Origin: Candidatus Raymondbacteria bacterium RIFOXYA2_FULL_49_16
Lineage (GTDB): Bacteria > Fibrobacterota > OXYB2-FULL-49-7 > XYB2-FULL-49-35
Assembly: GCA_001789205.1 (NCBI GenBank)
Contig: MFYT01000064.1
Span: forward strand, 65,401-129,400
Reading direction: 5' to 3'
DNA: 64,000 bases
Part shown: positions 8,997-18,146 of the stretch, one piece after another
Numbering within the stretch: the first letter of the stretch is position 1
Layout of the letters: each line of letters starts with the position of its first letter
Program-made: the position numbers and the translations under genes
Notes under the pieces: generated by a model
Seen by the model: only the letters and a program-made list of their open reading frames with translations
The model's database searches: none
What the model was told of the DNA's origin: nothing

Positions 8997-9012
8997 GGGC
9001 GCGCCATTTGCT
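8997..9012 (+). promoter_or_regulatory. Possible sigma-54 (-24/-12) promoter
   Basis: GGGCGCGCCATTTGCT compared with the sigma-54 consensus TGGCACGNNNNTTGCW: the essential GG (8998-8999) and GC (9010-9011) are 10 bases apart as required, and TTGCT is exact. It lies 29 bases before the start of the coiled-coil gene, itself preceded by GGAG (9031-9034). A cluster of five GTAC tetramers (8891-8934) lies upstream. An NtrC-type activator is encoded 5 kb downstream. Confidence 0.4.
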
Positions 9013-9040
9013 ATGATCTCTATGAAAAAAGGAGTTTCAA

Positions 9041-10657
9041 ATGAAAACAAATAAAATACTGCTGCTCACAGTACTGGTTCTTGCGCTTTTCCATTTTAGC
9101 ACAAGCGCTGAAACAAGCCGTTCTTCCCAGTCCACTTTGGGCGACCCCATTAAAAACCGGGAAGAGATAACCAGACTTCAGGACGAAGTGACGCGCATTG
9201 AGGCCCTGCTCAACAGGGTGCGTGAAAAAAACAGCGCCTGTCAGCTGCAATATTTTTCCGACCGTCTCAGCCGCATCACCGCGGACATCAACAGGCTCGA
9301 TCCCGCACGCATGGAATTACGCGACATTGCCGCGATAGCGCTGAGGGTCAATGAGCTAAAAACCGAGATGGACAAGGCGTTCAGGGCCGCGGTAAAACTC
9401 GAATCGAGCATGCGGCGCATTGAAAAAAGGATTGAGGAAATAAAACAGGCCATGCAAGACCTGGACGGCAGCGAACTGGAAAAGGCGGAAAACGTGATGC
9501 AGCGCGTTTCCGCGCTGTATGGCAAGGCCCGTGAAAAAATGAATACCTGTGAAGTACCAGCGGCCGCGCGTATTATCCGTGAGATAGAAGCCATTGGCAA
9601 GCGGGTAAATGCTGAAATGAAGCGCGCCACAGGCGATACCCGGCGTGTCGAACAATATATCAAACGCAATGGCGTCATTCTCGACAAAGCGCATGCCATG
9701 GCCGGCAACGACGCCGATGGACTTCTCGCTGTCGCCGATGCGCTGCACCAGCGGGCGCAAGACGCCTTGGCTGCGAAAAATATTGAGCAGGCCAACCGGC
9801 TTGCGGTCAGCTGCCGCGAAAAACTCATTGACCTGGCTGGCGGTCTTCTCTCTGATAATGAAAAATCATCGCTCCGCAAACGGGCGCTCAATTTCATCGC
9901 TGATACTCGCGACCTCCTGGCCAAGGCAAGCGTTGCGGTGGCCCAGGCCGGTAAACCTGAACTCACACGGCTTGTTGACAAAGCCAAGGCCGACTTTGAA
10001 ACAGCTCTGAAGCTGCACGAAGCGGGCAAAGACGCGCGAGCCATGGAACTCATGCGTTCGGCGCACCGCATTGCCCAAAAGATCGCCGCAACAGCGGCGC
10101 CGGAAAACACCATGAGTGCGGCACTTGACCGTCTGAAGAAAAAACTCGACGCGATTTCAGAAATCGCCAAAAAAACCACAGACCCCGAAGCGCGGGCAGC
10201 ATATGACCGCGCCCAGGCAGCCTACGAGGCCGCACGCAAGGCAGTCGAAGCAGGAGACAATGAACAAGCGCTCGCAGAGGCGCGCAACGCAGTGCGGTTA
10301 TTAGGCAAAGCCGTGCACCTCTGCATGCAGAACGATCCCGCTGCCCGGCAAGAGGTGCGAGCTGAAATTGATCGGGTCAAGACAAAAGTCGAAGCGGCTG
10401 TTACCGCAGCGCACGCGTCCAGAGTAGAAGTTGCCCAGGAAAAGGCGCGTCAGGCCCTTCAGTATCTGTCAAAAGCCAAGGCTGCCGCCAACCAGGAAAA
10501 ATTCAAACAAGCCCTAGCCTACCTTTTCAAGGCAGCGGGATTAAGCGACCGGGCCGAGGCCATTGCCCAGGGCTTCGACAATCCTGATCTTGACGAGGAC
10601 GACAGCGACGAGTTCCCGGACGCTGGAGATACGGACCAAGGTCCTGACCGCCCATAA
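9041..10657 (+). CDS. Exported helical/coiled-coil repeat protein, unknown function
   Basis: 538 residues: signal peptide (KILLLTVLVLALFHFSTSA), then almost entirely charged, Ala-rich amphipathic helices with heptad character and TPR-like units such as AYDRAQAAYEAARKAVEAG and ARQALQYLSKAKAAANQ, and an acidic tail (PDLDEDDSDEFPDAGDTD). No enzyme motif is visible. It is expected in the periplasm as a structural or scaffolding protein. Well isolated transcriptionally: possible sigma-54 promoter upstream, strong terminator downstream. I do not recognise the family. Confidence 0.8.
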   Translation: MKTNKILLLTVLVLALFHFSTSAETSRSSQSTLGDPIKNREEITRLQDEVTRIEALLNRVREKNSACQLQYFSDRLSRITADINRLDPARMELRDIAAIALRVNELKTEMDKAFRAAVKLESSMRRIEKRIEEIKQAMQDLDGSELEKAENVMQRVSALYGKAREKMNTCEVPAAARIIREIEAIGKRVNAEMKRATGDTRRVEQYIKRNGVILDKAHAMAGNDADGLLAVADALHQRAQDALAAKNIEQANRLAVSCREKLIDLAGGLLSDNEKSSLRKRALNFIADTRDLLAKASVAVAQAGKPELTRLVDKAKADFETALKLHEAGKDARAMELMRSAHRIAQKIAATAAPENTMSAALDRLKKKLDAISEIAKKTTDPEARAAYDRAQAAYEAARKAVEAGDNEQALAEARNAVRLLGKAVHLCMQNDPAARQEVRAEIDRVKTKVEAAVTAAHASRVEVAQEKARQALQYLSKAKAAANQEKFKQALAYLFKAAGLSDRAEAIAQGFDNPDLDEDDSDEFPDAGDTDQGPDRP

Positions 10658-10679
10658 TGTTGACATGACGACTTCCATG

Positions 10680-10713
10680 CAAGGCGGCCCCTGCGGGGGC
10701 TGCCTTGTTCTTT
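10680..10713 (+). terminator. Intrinsic terminator after the coiled-coil gene
   Basis: Twelve-base stem CAAGGCGGCCCC (10680-10691) and GGGGCTGCCTTG (10696-10707), one G-T wobble, tetraloop TGCG, then TTCTTT. It lies 22 bases after the stop codon. Confidence 0.85.
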
Positions 10714-10752
10714 CCTGTTTCAATGATATATTTTAAAAATACGAGGAGCGCC

Positions 10753-11367
10753 ATGGTTCTATCTATCGTTGTCCTGTGCGCGGCGCTCTGCGCAAACGCC
10801 ATGGACCGCGATCTGGTACGCGCGGGCATCGGCAAGGTGTTTGACAGGGAATTCGAGGAAGCGCGCGTCTATATTGAAAAAGGGCTGGAAGACCGGAACG
10901 AGATCCGCGGCTTCATGAAAACCTGGATACTGCTTATGGAAAACCTCGACAAAAAGAACCCCGTCTTCGAAAAGCAATGTTCCAACAGTTGCGGCGCCTA
11001 TGAAAAAGCGTCGCAAGGGTCAAATGCCGACTCCCTGCTCCTGGGCGGCATGTGGCAGGGACTCATGGCCCTCTACCTTACGGGGATCAACGAAACGCTC
11101 GCCGCCTACAGGTACGGCGCCCGAGCCTGCGAAATGCTCAAGAAATCGCTCATGGTGGACCCGGAAAAATACGACGCTTATTACGGCCTGGGCATCTACT
11201 ATAAAATGCGCTTTGAACTGGGCCAGACCCTCTGGTTTGTTCCTTCGTCAAAAAACGACCGGGAGCGTGCGAAAACATATCTTGAAAGAGCGTGGGCAAA
11301 GGGCGAATTCACTCGGGAGCTTTCCGCGCACCAGCTTATCGATATTTCCGCTGTAGGGATGCAATGA
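10753..11367 (+). CDS. Exported TPR-like protein, unknown function
   Basis: 204 residues from the ATG at 10753, chosen because GAGGAG (10743-10748) precedes it and the product then starts with a clean signal peptide (MVLSIVVLCAALCANA); the frame is open to 10705. The mature part is helical with TPR-like blocks (ARVYIEKGLEDRNE, AYRYGARACEMLKKSL, YDAYYGLGIYYKM, RERAKTYLERAWAKGEF). It starts the run 10.7-16.2 kb and overlaps the next gene by four bases (ATGA), so the two are translationally coupled. Confidence 0.75.
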   Translation: MVLSIVVLCAALCANAMDRDLVRAGIGKVFDREFEEARVYIEKGLEDRNEIRGFMKTWILLMENLDKKNPVFEKQCSNSCGAYEKASQGSNADSLLLGGMWQGLMALYLTGINETLAAYRYGARACEMLKKSLMVDPEKYDAYYGLGIYYKMRFELGQTLWFVPSSKNDRERAKTYLERAWAKGEFTRELSAHQLIDISAVGMQ

Positions 11368-12977
11368 AAACCAGGGCAATGCTCTTGGTTGCGGCAGCAG
11401 TTTTTGCCGCTGACGACCCTCTCTGTACCATTTACCTGGAGACGCGAACCGAATTCCTCGCTGCCCGCTCAGACACGGGCCTGGCGGCTGCCGTGGCTTC
11501 GGCCGACTCCCTTCAGACGCTGGGACAATGCATGGACGCCGTGGACCTGCTCTACGAATGGGAAGCAGCCCATACCGCCGATATGTCAGGGACTATGGAC
11601 CCTGCGTTGAACAATGACAATGACATTGACATCGGCCTGGACGCGGTAACGCTATCCCTGCCGGTAAAAAAAAGCGGTCGTACCGTCACCCATACCTTTG
11701 TGGCGCGTACTGATTATTACTCCTCGGCAAGTGACGCGGGCGCGGAGGATTCAGCTTATGCCTACATGGTCCTCGATACGCTTATGTACGACACCATACC
11801 GGGCTATCCGGGTTTTGACAGCAATCCATGGAATTTCGGCGCTGAATACCGGTTTTCCACCCGGAACAACAAATCCGCCTTCAGGATGTTTGCAAACAGG
11901 CTTGCGTTGTACAGGGACTATATGTACGATCAGGCGCGTACGACTTTTAAAAAAGACCTTTTCAATGACGCGGCCGCACTGTCGCTGGGTGGAGAGTTTA
12001 CCCTCAACAAAAGCAACGCCAATGATTCAACCAGCTATGCGGACCTGATCGTCTCCCCCGGTGTTGCATTGAGACCTCTTTCATGGTTCTCCGCGGGAAT
12101 CACCGCAACGGTCAACCGGCGGCAATATCAAAACGAACGCGAAGGATATGAAAACCGGCTTGCGCGCATGGCCGGGCTATCAGTCGCGGCGCAGAAAGAA
12201 CTCTTTTCCTTCTCAGCGGGAATCGAAGCCTGGAACAAACGCTATTCAGTGCTGCTGTGGCCTGAAAAAAACAACAAAGACAATCTGTTCACCGTCAATG
12301 CTGATTTCTTTCCCATGGACCGTTTGACAGTCTCCCTGGGTCTCATGCGCGACGCAATCACCTACTACGACAAACCGGAAGGACCCGACAACGAGGTGTC
12401 TAGCGCCCTTGAGGCCGCAATCGCGCTTGCGGAGATCGGCCCGTTTGATTTCTCCCTGAATGGGTTTCGCGAAAGCGTGCGCTATGGCCAGTATGATTCC
12501 CTCTCTTATTTCGATCTCTCTTCAGGCCACGTCATCGACACTGCGGTTTTTACCAGATACCAGACAATAAAAAACAGCCTCTCGCCTGAAATCGAAGTAA
12601 CGCTGGTTTCATGGCTTTCGGCCACTGGAACATTTACGGTTGAGAATCTCAAGGTCTCTCTGCCCAACGGGACCGACACCGGCCTGGTTGTGCCCAACGA
12701 AGACGATTACTTCCTTATTGCATGGTCAGCGGAAATTGAAACCTTCCGCAGCGCCTTTTCCGCGGGATTGGGCACGACGTTCGAAAACATCATGTACCAG
12801 CCGCGCGGCGAACAGGAGTACCGGGTCCGATCTTTGAGGCTGAATGGCAATGCGAATTATTATTTTAGTAAGAAGCTCTTTGCTTCGCTGGTTTTTGACG
12901 TTCCCATGCCCTGGTTTACCGGCGAAAACAACGTAGCGGACAATTCGTTCACGGTTGAATTGGAATACACTCTGTAA
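11364..12977 (+). CDS. Predicted outer-membrane beta-barrel protein, unknown function
   Basis: 537 residues starting at the ATGA overlap with the TPR-like gene (an open frame continues to 11292, but that part overlaps the preceding gene). Signal peptide MKTRAMLLVAAAVFAA. From about residue 100 the sequence alternates amphipathic strands rich in Tyr, Phe, Asn and Asp separated by polar turns, and it ends in SFTVELEYTL, i.e. a strand with an aromatic-free C-terminus typical of barrel ends in this group. No domain recognised. Co-transcribed with the histidine kinase that follows 15 bases later, which hints that the pair senses or builds the same envelope structure. Confidence 0.7.
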   Translation: MKTRAMLLVAAAVFAADDPLCTIYLETRTEFLAARSDTGLAAAVASADSLQTLGQCMDAVDLLYEWEAAHTADMSGTMDPALNNDNDIDIGLDAVTLSLPVKKSGRTVTHTFVARTDYYSSASDAGAEDSAYAYMVLDTLMYDTIPGYPGFDSNPWNFGAEYRFSTRNNKSAFRMFANRLALYRDYMYDQARTTFKKDLFNDAAALSLGGEFTLNKSNANDSTSYADLIVSPGVALRPLSWFSAGITATVNRRQYQNEREGYENRLARMAGLSVAAQKELFSFSAGIEAWNKRYSVLLWPEKNNKDNLFTVNADFFPMDRLTVSLGLMRDAITYYDKPEGPDNEVSSALEAAIALAEIGPFDFSLNGFRESVRYGQYDSLSYFDLSSGHVIDTAVFTRYQTIKNSLSPEIEVTLVSWLSATGTFTVENLKVSLPNGTDTGLVVPNEDDYFLIAWSAEIETFRSAFSAGLGTTFENIMYQPRGEQEYRVRSLRLNGNANYYFSKKLFASLVFDVPMPWFTGENNVADNSFTVELEYTL

Positions 12978-12992
12978 CCGAAAGACGCGCGC

Positions 12993-14237
12993 ATGCGCAC
13001 TACCATGATTTTCATACCCGCGATGTTCCTCTATATCGCCATGAGCCTTCTTATTTATTCTTTTTACCGTACCGCTAGTAACGCCCTTGACACAGAACTC
13101 GACGCCCGTTTCTTACTCATGGGCGAATCAGCGGCGCGCCTCTTTGCGTTGGACCGTATTGGCGCACAGCCCTTTGAACCGGGCAACGAGGCGACAACCG
13201 AATTCCTCTTGCACATGGAAGACTCCTTTGGCCTTGAACAAGCAGCACTGGTCGACCTGGTCGGCACTGTGGTAAACAGCACCAACCCCCTGTTCTCCGA
13301 TGGGTTTCCGGGCTGGGAAGTGACCGGTCGGGAAAGGCGGGCCATGGAACGCCAGGACAAGGCCATCATACGCCCCGCGCGCACCATCGCGGGAATCCCC
13401 TTCAAAACTATCGTGGCGCCGGTGCAGGCAAACGGCGAAAAGGGCCTGCTTGTCATGGACGTCAACATGCACTATCTCAAACCCCTTGCCACAGCGAAAA
13501 AACGCTTTCTTTTTGCCGCAGTGGTCACCACGCTGCTTTTTGCCGCGTTCGCGTCCGCGGTCTTTCTGCTCTCGCGCAGGCTCAAGACCGCTCTGGCTGA
13601 AAAAAATCGTCAGGAAAAACTGGCGCTTGTGGGCAAAATGACCGCCTCGGTGGCGCACGAAATAAAAAATCCTCTGGGCATCATTAAAAACACGGCGGAA
13701 CTGATCAATAAAAAATACGGTAAACCGGGTGACGAGCTTTTTTCTTATATTGATGAGGAAATACGCCGCCTTGACAGTACTATCAACGATTTTCTCACTT
13801 TTTCACGCGACTTCCAGGTCCATCCTGAGCCCGTGGACATCGACCGTCTTGTGGAAAAGATCATCGCTCCCCTGACGGATGTGACATTTACCCCTGGCGG
13901 CATTGGCGTGCACCAGTACGATCCCTTCAGATTTACGCAGCTCATCAGGAACCTCGCGCTCAACGGCCAGACCCACGGCCGCGGAAAAGTGGAAATTGTC
14001 ACTATACGGCGCGGATCGGGTGATGCGCTTGAAGTACTCGACCGCGGGCCGGGTTTTCCTCTTTTCCGCGAAGACACGGTCTTTGAGCCCTTTTACACAA
14101 CCTCCTCATCGGGTACAGGCCTTGGCCTGGCAATCTGCAAGGCCATTGTGGAAAAACACAGGGGCGCTATTCGCGCGGCAAACAGGGACGGCGGCGGCGC
14201 GCGCATAATTATTACCTTTTTAAGGGACAATGCATGA
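12993..14237 (+). CDS. Membrane sensor histidine kinase
   Basis: 414 residues: transmembrane helix 5-24, extracytoplasmic sensor of about 145 residues, second transmembrane helix about 171-193, then HisKA with phospho-acceptor His222 ([13 protein letters not shown]) and a HATPase_c domain with N box ([11 protein letters not shown]), G1 (DRGPGFP) and G2 ([13 protein letters not shown]). It autophosphorylates and should pass phosphate to the NtrC-type regulator encoded next, whose start codon overlaps its stop (ATGA). The N box has Gly-Gln where kinases usually have Asn-Ala, a mild deviation. Signal unknown. Confidence 0.93.
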   Translation: MRTTMIFIPAMFLYIAMSLLIYSFYRTASNALDTELDARFLLMGESAARLFALDRIGAQPFEPGNEATTEFLLHMEDSFGLEQAALVDLVGTVVNSTNPLFSDGFPGWEVTGRERRAMERQDKAIIRPARTIAGIPFKTIVAPVQANGEKGLLVMDVNMHYLKPLATAKKRFLFAAVVTTLLFAAFASAVFLLSRRLKTALAEKNRQEKLALVGKMTASVAHEIKNPLGIIKNTAELINKKYGKPGDELFSYIDEEIRRLDSTINDFLTFSRDFQVHPEPVDIDRLVEKIIAPLTDVTFTPGGIGVHQYDPFRFTQLIRNLALNGQTHGRGKVEIVTIRRGSGDALEVLDRGPGFPLFREDTVFEPFYTTSSSGTGLGLAICKAIVEKHRGAIRAANRDGGGARIIITFLRDNA

Positions 14238-15577
14238 AAATACTCACGGTAGACGACGAAGTCAAATATACGCGGCTGATCAAAACCGCCCTTGAAATGG
14301 AGGGTCACGAAGTGGTCACAGCCACCACCGGTCGCGAAGCCCTGGAGTGCATTGACCGGGAACAGCCAGCCCTGGTATGCGCGGACATCTCCATGCCAGG
14401 CATGGACGGACTCGCTCTGCTTGACAAAATCGGCAAAATGCCCTCCCCCAAGCCCGATGTAATCATGATCTCCGCGCTTTCGGACACCAAGACCGCTGTG
14501 CAGGCCATGAAACTGGGCGCCTTCGAATATGTGACCAAGCCCTTTGAAATGGACGAATTGTCGCTCCTGGTGCAGAAGGTGGCGGAAAAACGCGACCTGG
14601 TGCGCACCAATGCGGAATTGAAAAAGATACTTTCCAACACCTTTTCCTTTGGCGCAATCGTAGGCGCTTCCCCGGCCATGAAAAGTCTCTTTACCATGCT
14701 CGAGAAGGTGAAAGATCTTGAAACCCTGGTACTCATCCGCGGCAGCAGCGGCACAGGGAAGGAACTGGTGGCCAAAGCCCTCCATTTCCAATCCCTGCGC
14801 AGGGAGCGCCCCTTTGTGGCCATCAACTGCAGCGCAGTGCCGGAAACACTGCTCGAGAGCGAACTTTTCGGCCACAAGAAAGGCGCTTTTACCGGAGCTG
14901 ACCGCGACCGCGAAGGCACCATTGCCGCGGCAGGTTCAGGCACGCTTTTTCTCGATGAAATCGGCGACATTGCCCCTGAAATCCAGGTAAAACTCCTCAG
15001 GGTCATCCAGGAACGGGAATATATCCCCGTGGGCGCGGCAAAAGCGGAAAGCGCTAAAGCGCGCATTATTGCCGCCACCAACAGAGACCTTGAAGAGGCC
15101 GTTGCCGCGGGTGATTTCAGGGAAGACCTCTATCACCGGCTCAATGTCTTTCCCGTGTTCTTACCGTCCCTTTCCGAGCGCAGAGACGACATTCCCGCGC
15201 TTGTAGGCCATTTTCTGAAAAAATGCAAGTATACAGGTCCGGTGCCGGATGGTGCGACCATGGCCGTGCTCATGGACCACACGTGGCCCGGTAATGTACG
15301 CGAACTGGAGAACTGCATTGAGCGGGCCGTCATTCTCGCGGGCAGTGAACCCCTGAGGCCCGGCCATTTCCTGTTGCGCGACTACCGGCCGGGAAAGGAT
15401 ACCGGAACCAGCGGGTTCACCATACCCGACGAAGGTGTTTCCCTGGACCACATTGAAAAGCATTACCTGCTCGAAGCGCTGAAAAAAGCGGGGGGCAACA
15501 AGACAAAGGCCGCTGACTTGCTCTCCATTTCACGCAGGGCGATTTACTCAAAAATGAAGACCCATGGCATTGCGTAA
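14234..15577 (+). CDS. NtrC-family sigma-54-dependent response regulator
   Basis: 447 residues: receiver domain with phospho-acceptor Asp51 ([11 protein letters not shown]) and Lys102 region (TKPFEM); AAA+ domain with Walker A GSSGTGKE (170-177; the second residue is usually Glu), the sigma-54 contact loop GAFTGA (217-222), Walker B LFLDEIGD, and R-finger region; C-terminal Fis-type helix-turn-helix ([20 protein letters not shown]). It activates sigma-54 promoters; the best candidate seen here is at 8997-9012. Coupled to the histidine kinase by a four-base overlap and to the next lipoprotein gene by a 14-base overlap. Confidence 0.95.
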   Translation: MKILTVDDEVKYTRLIKTALEMEGHEVVTATTGREALECIDREQPALVCADISMPGMDGLALLDKIGKMPSPKPDVIMISALSDTKTAVQAMKLGAFEYVTKPFEMDELSLLVQKVAEKRDLVRTNAELKKILSNTFSFGAIVGASPAMKSLFTMLEKVKDLETLVLIRGSSGTGKELVAKALHFQSLRRERPFVAINCSAVPETLLESELFGHKKGAFTGADRDREGTIAAAGSGTLFLDEIGDIAPEIQVKLLRVIQEREYIPVGAAKAESAKARIIAATNRDLEEAVAAGDFREDLYHRLNVFPVFLPSLSERRDDIPALVGHFLKKCKYTGPVPDGATMAVLMDHTWPGNVRELENCIERAVILAGSEPLRPGHFLLRDYRPGKDTGTSGFTIPDEGVSLDHIEKHYLLEALKKAGGNKTKAADLLSISRRAIYSKMKTHGIA

Positions 15578-15896
15578 TACCGCGGCTCTGGCAGCCCTCA
15601 TCTCCCTGGCAGCGTTCGGCGCCTCCTGTTCAGGCGCCAAGGACCACCCCATTTCAATTAACCAGTACGCACGCTTTTACGCCCGATATGCGCTTATCAG
15701 CGATACATACAAGGACAACCGGGACAGCCTCCAGGCATGTATCAACGGACTCTACGCTTCCGAAGAACTCACACCGGAACAGATACACCTATTTGTGAGA
15801 AGTCACGAAGAAAACCCGGAAGAATATTCGAAAATTCAAGAAGCGATCGTGGAGGAACTGGAAAGACTCAACCCCCGGAAAGCGCAGGACCGCTAA
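15564..15896 (+). CDS. Small lipoprotein, unknown function
   Basis: 110 residues. Lipoprotein signal with Cys22 (ISLAAFGASCSG), then a helical acidic domain (YARFYARYALISDTYKDN, EELTPEQIHLFVRSHEENPEEY). It resembles short lipoproteins encoded beside envelope genes, but I do not recognise the family. The start overlaps the 3' end of the regulator gene by 14 bases, so expression should be coupled to the two-component system. Confidence 0.7.
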   Translation: MALRNTAALAALISLAAFGASCSGAKDHPISINQYARFYARYALISDTYKDNRDSLQACINGLYASEELTPEQIHLFVRSHEENPEEYSKIQEAIVEELERLNPRKAQDR

Positions 15897-15931
15897 AGCG
15901 TGCTTGATACGCGGACCGGGAAAATTGTATC

Positions 15932-16162
15932 TTGAATATTCTTATGAATACCATTTTAAGCAAACGGAACTTAGCGATCCTCGCTGCCGGCGTCGTGACC
16001 ATCCTTGCGGGATATCTCTGTCTGGCAAGCGGCACCGCCGACGGCGTGCTTTCGCTTTCGGTCGCGCCGGTCTTGCTGGTACTGGGGTACTGCGTCATCA
16101 TCCCCGCGGCTTTCCTAGTCAAAAACAAGGACTACGGCGGCAACGGCGAAAACAAGTCCTGA
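15932..16162 (+). CDS. Small two-helix membrane protein, DUF3098-like
   Basis: 76 residues (72 if the second ATG at 15944 is used; neither has a clear ribosome site). Basic KRN then two hydrophobic helices, LAILAAGVVTILAGYLCLAS and SVAPVLLVLGYCVIIPAAFLV, with the spacing and the APVLLVLGY block of DUF3098 proteins, small inner-membrane proteins of unknown function that are common in the FCB group. It ends in a short polar tail and precedes the EF-P gene by 105 bases. Confidence 0.65.
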   Translation: MNILMNTILSKRNLAILAAGVVTILAGYLCLASGTADGVLSLSVAPVLLVLGYCVIIPAAFLVKNKDYGGNGENKS

Positions 16163-16267
16163 AGAAACGGCGGGCGCCGCTTTCGCTCCCTTCTTTTATG
16201 GCCTTTGTCCCATTGCACCGGCAGGTGAAATCTATTTATTTTTTATTTGTTTAATCAAGGAGACAGC

Positions 16268-16831
16268 ATGGCACTGGTAACGCCAAACAACCTTCGCAAA
16301 AAAAACATGATCCGCTATAACGGCGAGCCCTGCTATGTGCTCGACTGCGTGGTGCGCACACCGCCGAACAACCGCTCCTATGTGCAGATGCAGGTCCGGG
16401 CTATCACAACCAACAGGGTCTACGATGTGCGCTGCGCCAGCAGCGAACAGTTCGAAGTTCTTGAAAACCGGTATCGGAAACTTGAACTTTCATACGAAAA
16501 CCAGGGCGTCTATTACTTCATAGATCCCGTCACCTTTGATCAATTCGAAATAAATGAAGGCCTCATCGAAGACGTGAAGGGATTTCTCGCCGCGGGCCAG
16601 ATCTACGAAGTCATGTTCATCGATGAAAACCCGGTCCTCATCGACCTTCCCTCCACGGTAGTCATGAAGGTCGTCGAAGCGCCCGACGCGGTCAAAGGCA
16701 ATACCGCGAGCAATGTGACAAAAGGCGCCACAATGGAGACTGGTCTCGTTGTGCAAGTACCGCTCTTTATTAAGGTCGGCGAATCCATCAAAGTAAAGAC
16801 GGAGGACAAAAGCTACGTTGGCAGGGCCTGA
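16268..16831 (+). CDS. efp: Elongation factor P with non-canonical tip loop
   Basis: 187 residues from the ATG preceded by AAGGAGA (16257-16263). Three OB-like domains as in EF-P: KOW-like N domain, middle domain (YYFIDPVTFDQFEI), C domain ending in the GLVVQVPLFIKVGESIKVKTEDKSYVGR block. EF-P enters the ribosomal E site and relieves stalling at polyproline. The position of the modified lysine (Lys34 in E. coli) is Asn34: the loop is RTPPNNRSY instead of KPGKGQAF. Such loops occur in EF-P variants that need no lysyl or rhamnosyl modification; which group this belongs to is not decided by the sequence alone. Confidence 0.92.
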   Translation: MALVTPNNLRKKNMIRYNGEPCYVLDCVVRTPPNNRSYVQMQVRAITTNRVYDVRCASSEQFEVLENRYRKLELSYENQGVYYFIDPVTFDQFEINEGLIEDVKGFLAAGQIYEVMFIDENPVLIDLPSTVVMKVVEAPDAVKGNTASNVTKGATMETGLVVQVPLFIKVGESIKVKTEDKSYVGRA

Positions 16832-16859
16832 CCAAGTCCGGACACAGGGGGAACACACC

Positions 16860-18047
16860 ATGAAAAAGAATCCGCAGTACGGCATTTCAACAAACGCGGT
16901 GCACGCTGGCGAGATCCGGTACAACGAATACGGGTCCATCACCACCCCCATTGTCCAGACATCAACATTCATATTTAAAAACACGACCGAGATTCGTCAG
17001 CTCGCCCAAGGCGCCAAAAACCGTTTTGAATACGGCCGCTACGGCCATCCCACTCAGGGAGCGGCCGAACGGAAGCTTGCCGCGCTCGAGGGTGCGGAGG
17101 ACGCGGTGCTCTTTTCCTCCGGAATGAGCGCCCTCACCACCGCGCTCTTCGCCCTGCTCAACGCGGGCGACCACATCATTCTTACCGACGACGCCTATCG
17201 ACGCACGCTCGATTTCTGCAAAACTCGCCTTCCCAAATTTAACATCACCTGTTCCATCGTGAAAATGGGCGACTATGCGGCCATAAAAAAGGCCATACGG
17301 AAAAACACGCGCATTTTTCTTTCCGAGTCGCCGACCAATCCCTACCTGAATATCATGGATCTCGAACGGCTGCGGGCCATATTCAAGGGAACGGACATCA
17401 TTGTCATTTCAGACAGCACCTTTGCCACGCCATTCAACCAGCGGCCCCTGGAGTGGGGCGTCCATCTGGTTGTCCACAGCGCCACAAAATACCTTGGCGG
17501 CCACAACGATCTTCTGGCCGGCGTTGTCCTGGGAAACAAGAAACTCACCGACCCCATCAGGGATTATCTAAAAACCACGGGCGGCGTCATCGACCCGCAT
17601 TCATCCTATCTTCTGATACGGGGCCTCAAAACCTTTGAACTCAGGATGCTGCGCCACAATGAAAACGGCCTTGCCGTGGCGCGCTTTCTCGAATCGCACC
17701 CCGCGGTCAGGCGCGCCTACTATCCCGGCCTCGCCAGCCACCCGCATCACGCCATCGCAAGTGCCCAGATGAACGGCTTCGGCGGCGTAGTCACCTTCGA
17801 GGTAAAAGACGACATCCGGTATGTCCATGCCTTTCTCAGCAAGCTCAAAATAATCAACATCGGCCCAAGTCTGGGCGGCGCGGAATCGCTCATCACCCAT
17901 CCCGCGTCCATAAGCTACTACGACCATTCACGGGCCGAACGAAAAAAACTGGGCATCAAGGACGGTCTCATCCGGCTCGCTGCGGGCATTGAAAACGCGG
18001 ACGATATCATCGCTGACCTGCAGAATGCGTTTCCATCAACACGCTGA
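16860..18047 (+). CDS. Cys/Met metabolism PLP-dependent enzyme (cystathionine gamma-synthase/lyase family)
   Basis: 395 residues from the ATG after a GGGGGA ribosome site; an in-frame ATG at 16818 lies inside efp and is rejected. Family marks: FEYGRYGHPTQGAAERKLAALEG, SSGMSA PLP-phosphate loop, SDSTFATPFNQRPLEWG, PLP lysine in HSATKYLGGHNDLLAG, and the GGAESLITHPAS block. It forms or cleaves cystathionine, or uses O-acyl-homoserine; the exact activity (MetB, MetC, MetY) is not resolved. No transsulfuration or methionine genes are next to it. Confidence 0.92.
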   Translation: MKKNPQYGISTNAVHAGEIRYNEYGSITTPIVQTSTFIFKNTTEIRQLAQGAKNRFEYGRYGHPTQGAAERKLAALEGAEDAVLFSSGMSALTTALFALLNAGDHIILTDDAYRRTLDFCKTRLPKFNITCSIVKMGDYAAIKKAIRKNTRIFLSESPTNPYLNIMDLERLRAIFKGTDIIVISDSTFATPFNQRPLEWGVHLVVHSATKYLGGHNDLLAGVVLGNKKLTDPIRDYLKTTGGVIDPHSSYLLIRGLKTFELRMLRHNENGLAVARFLESHPAVRRAYYPGLASHPHHAIASAQMNGFGGVVTFEVKDDIRYVHAFLSKLKIINIGPSLGGAESLITHPASISYYDHSRAERKKLGIKDGLIRLAAGIENADDIIADLQNAFPSTR

Positions 18048-18146
18048 TCTGTCACTCTAGCTGGAAAAACAATTTCCCTTCTTCCTGAAAAAAGTTATTT
18101 TATGCTTCACAAGAATTGGGCAGGCGCTGTTCAGGAGGAGGCTATT

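Noticed and set aside
9241-10179. 312-residue open frame antisense to the coiled-coil gene
   Set aside because: It is the mirror of Ala/Lys-rich codons, is Ser/Arg/Ala-biased and shows no domain or start signal.
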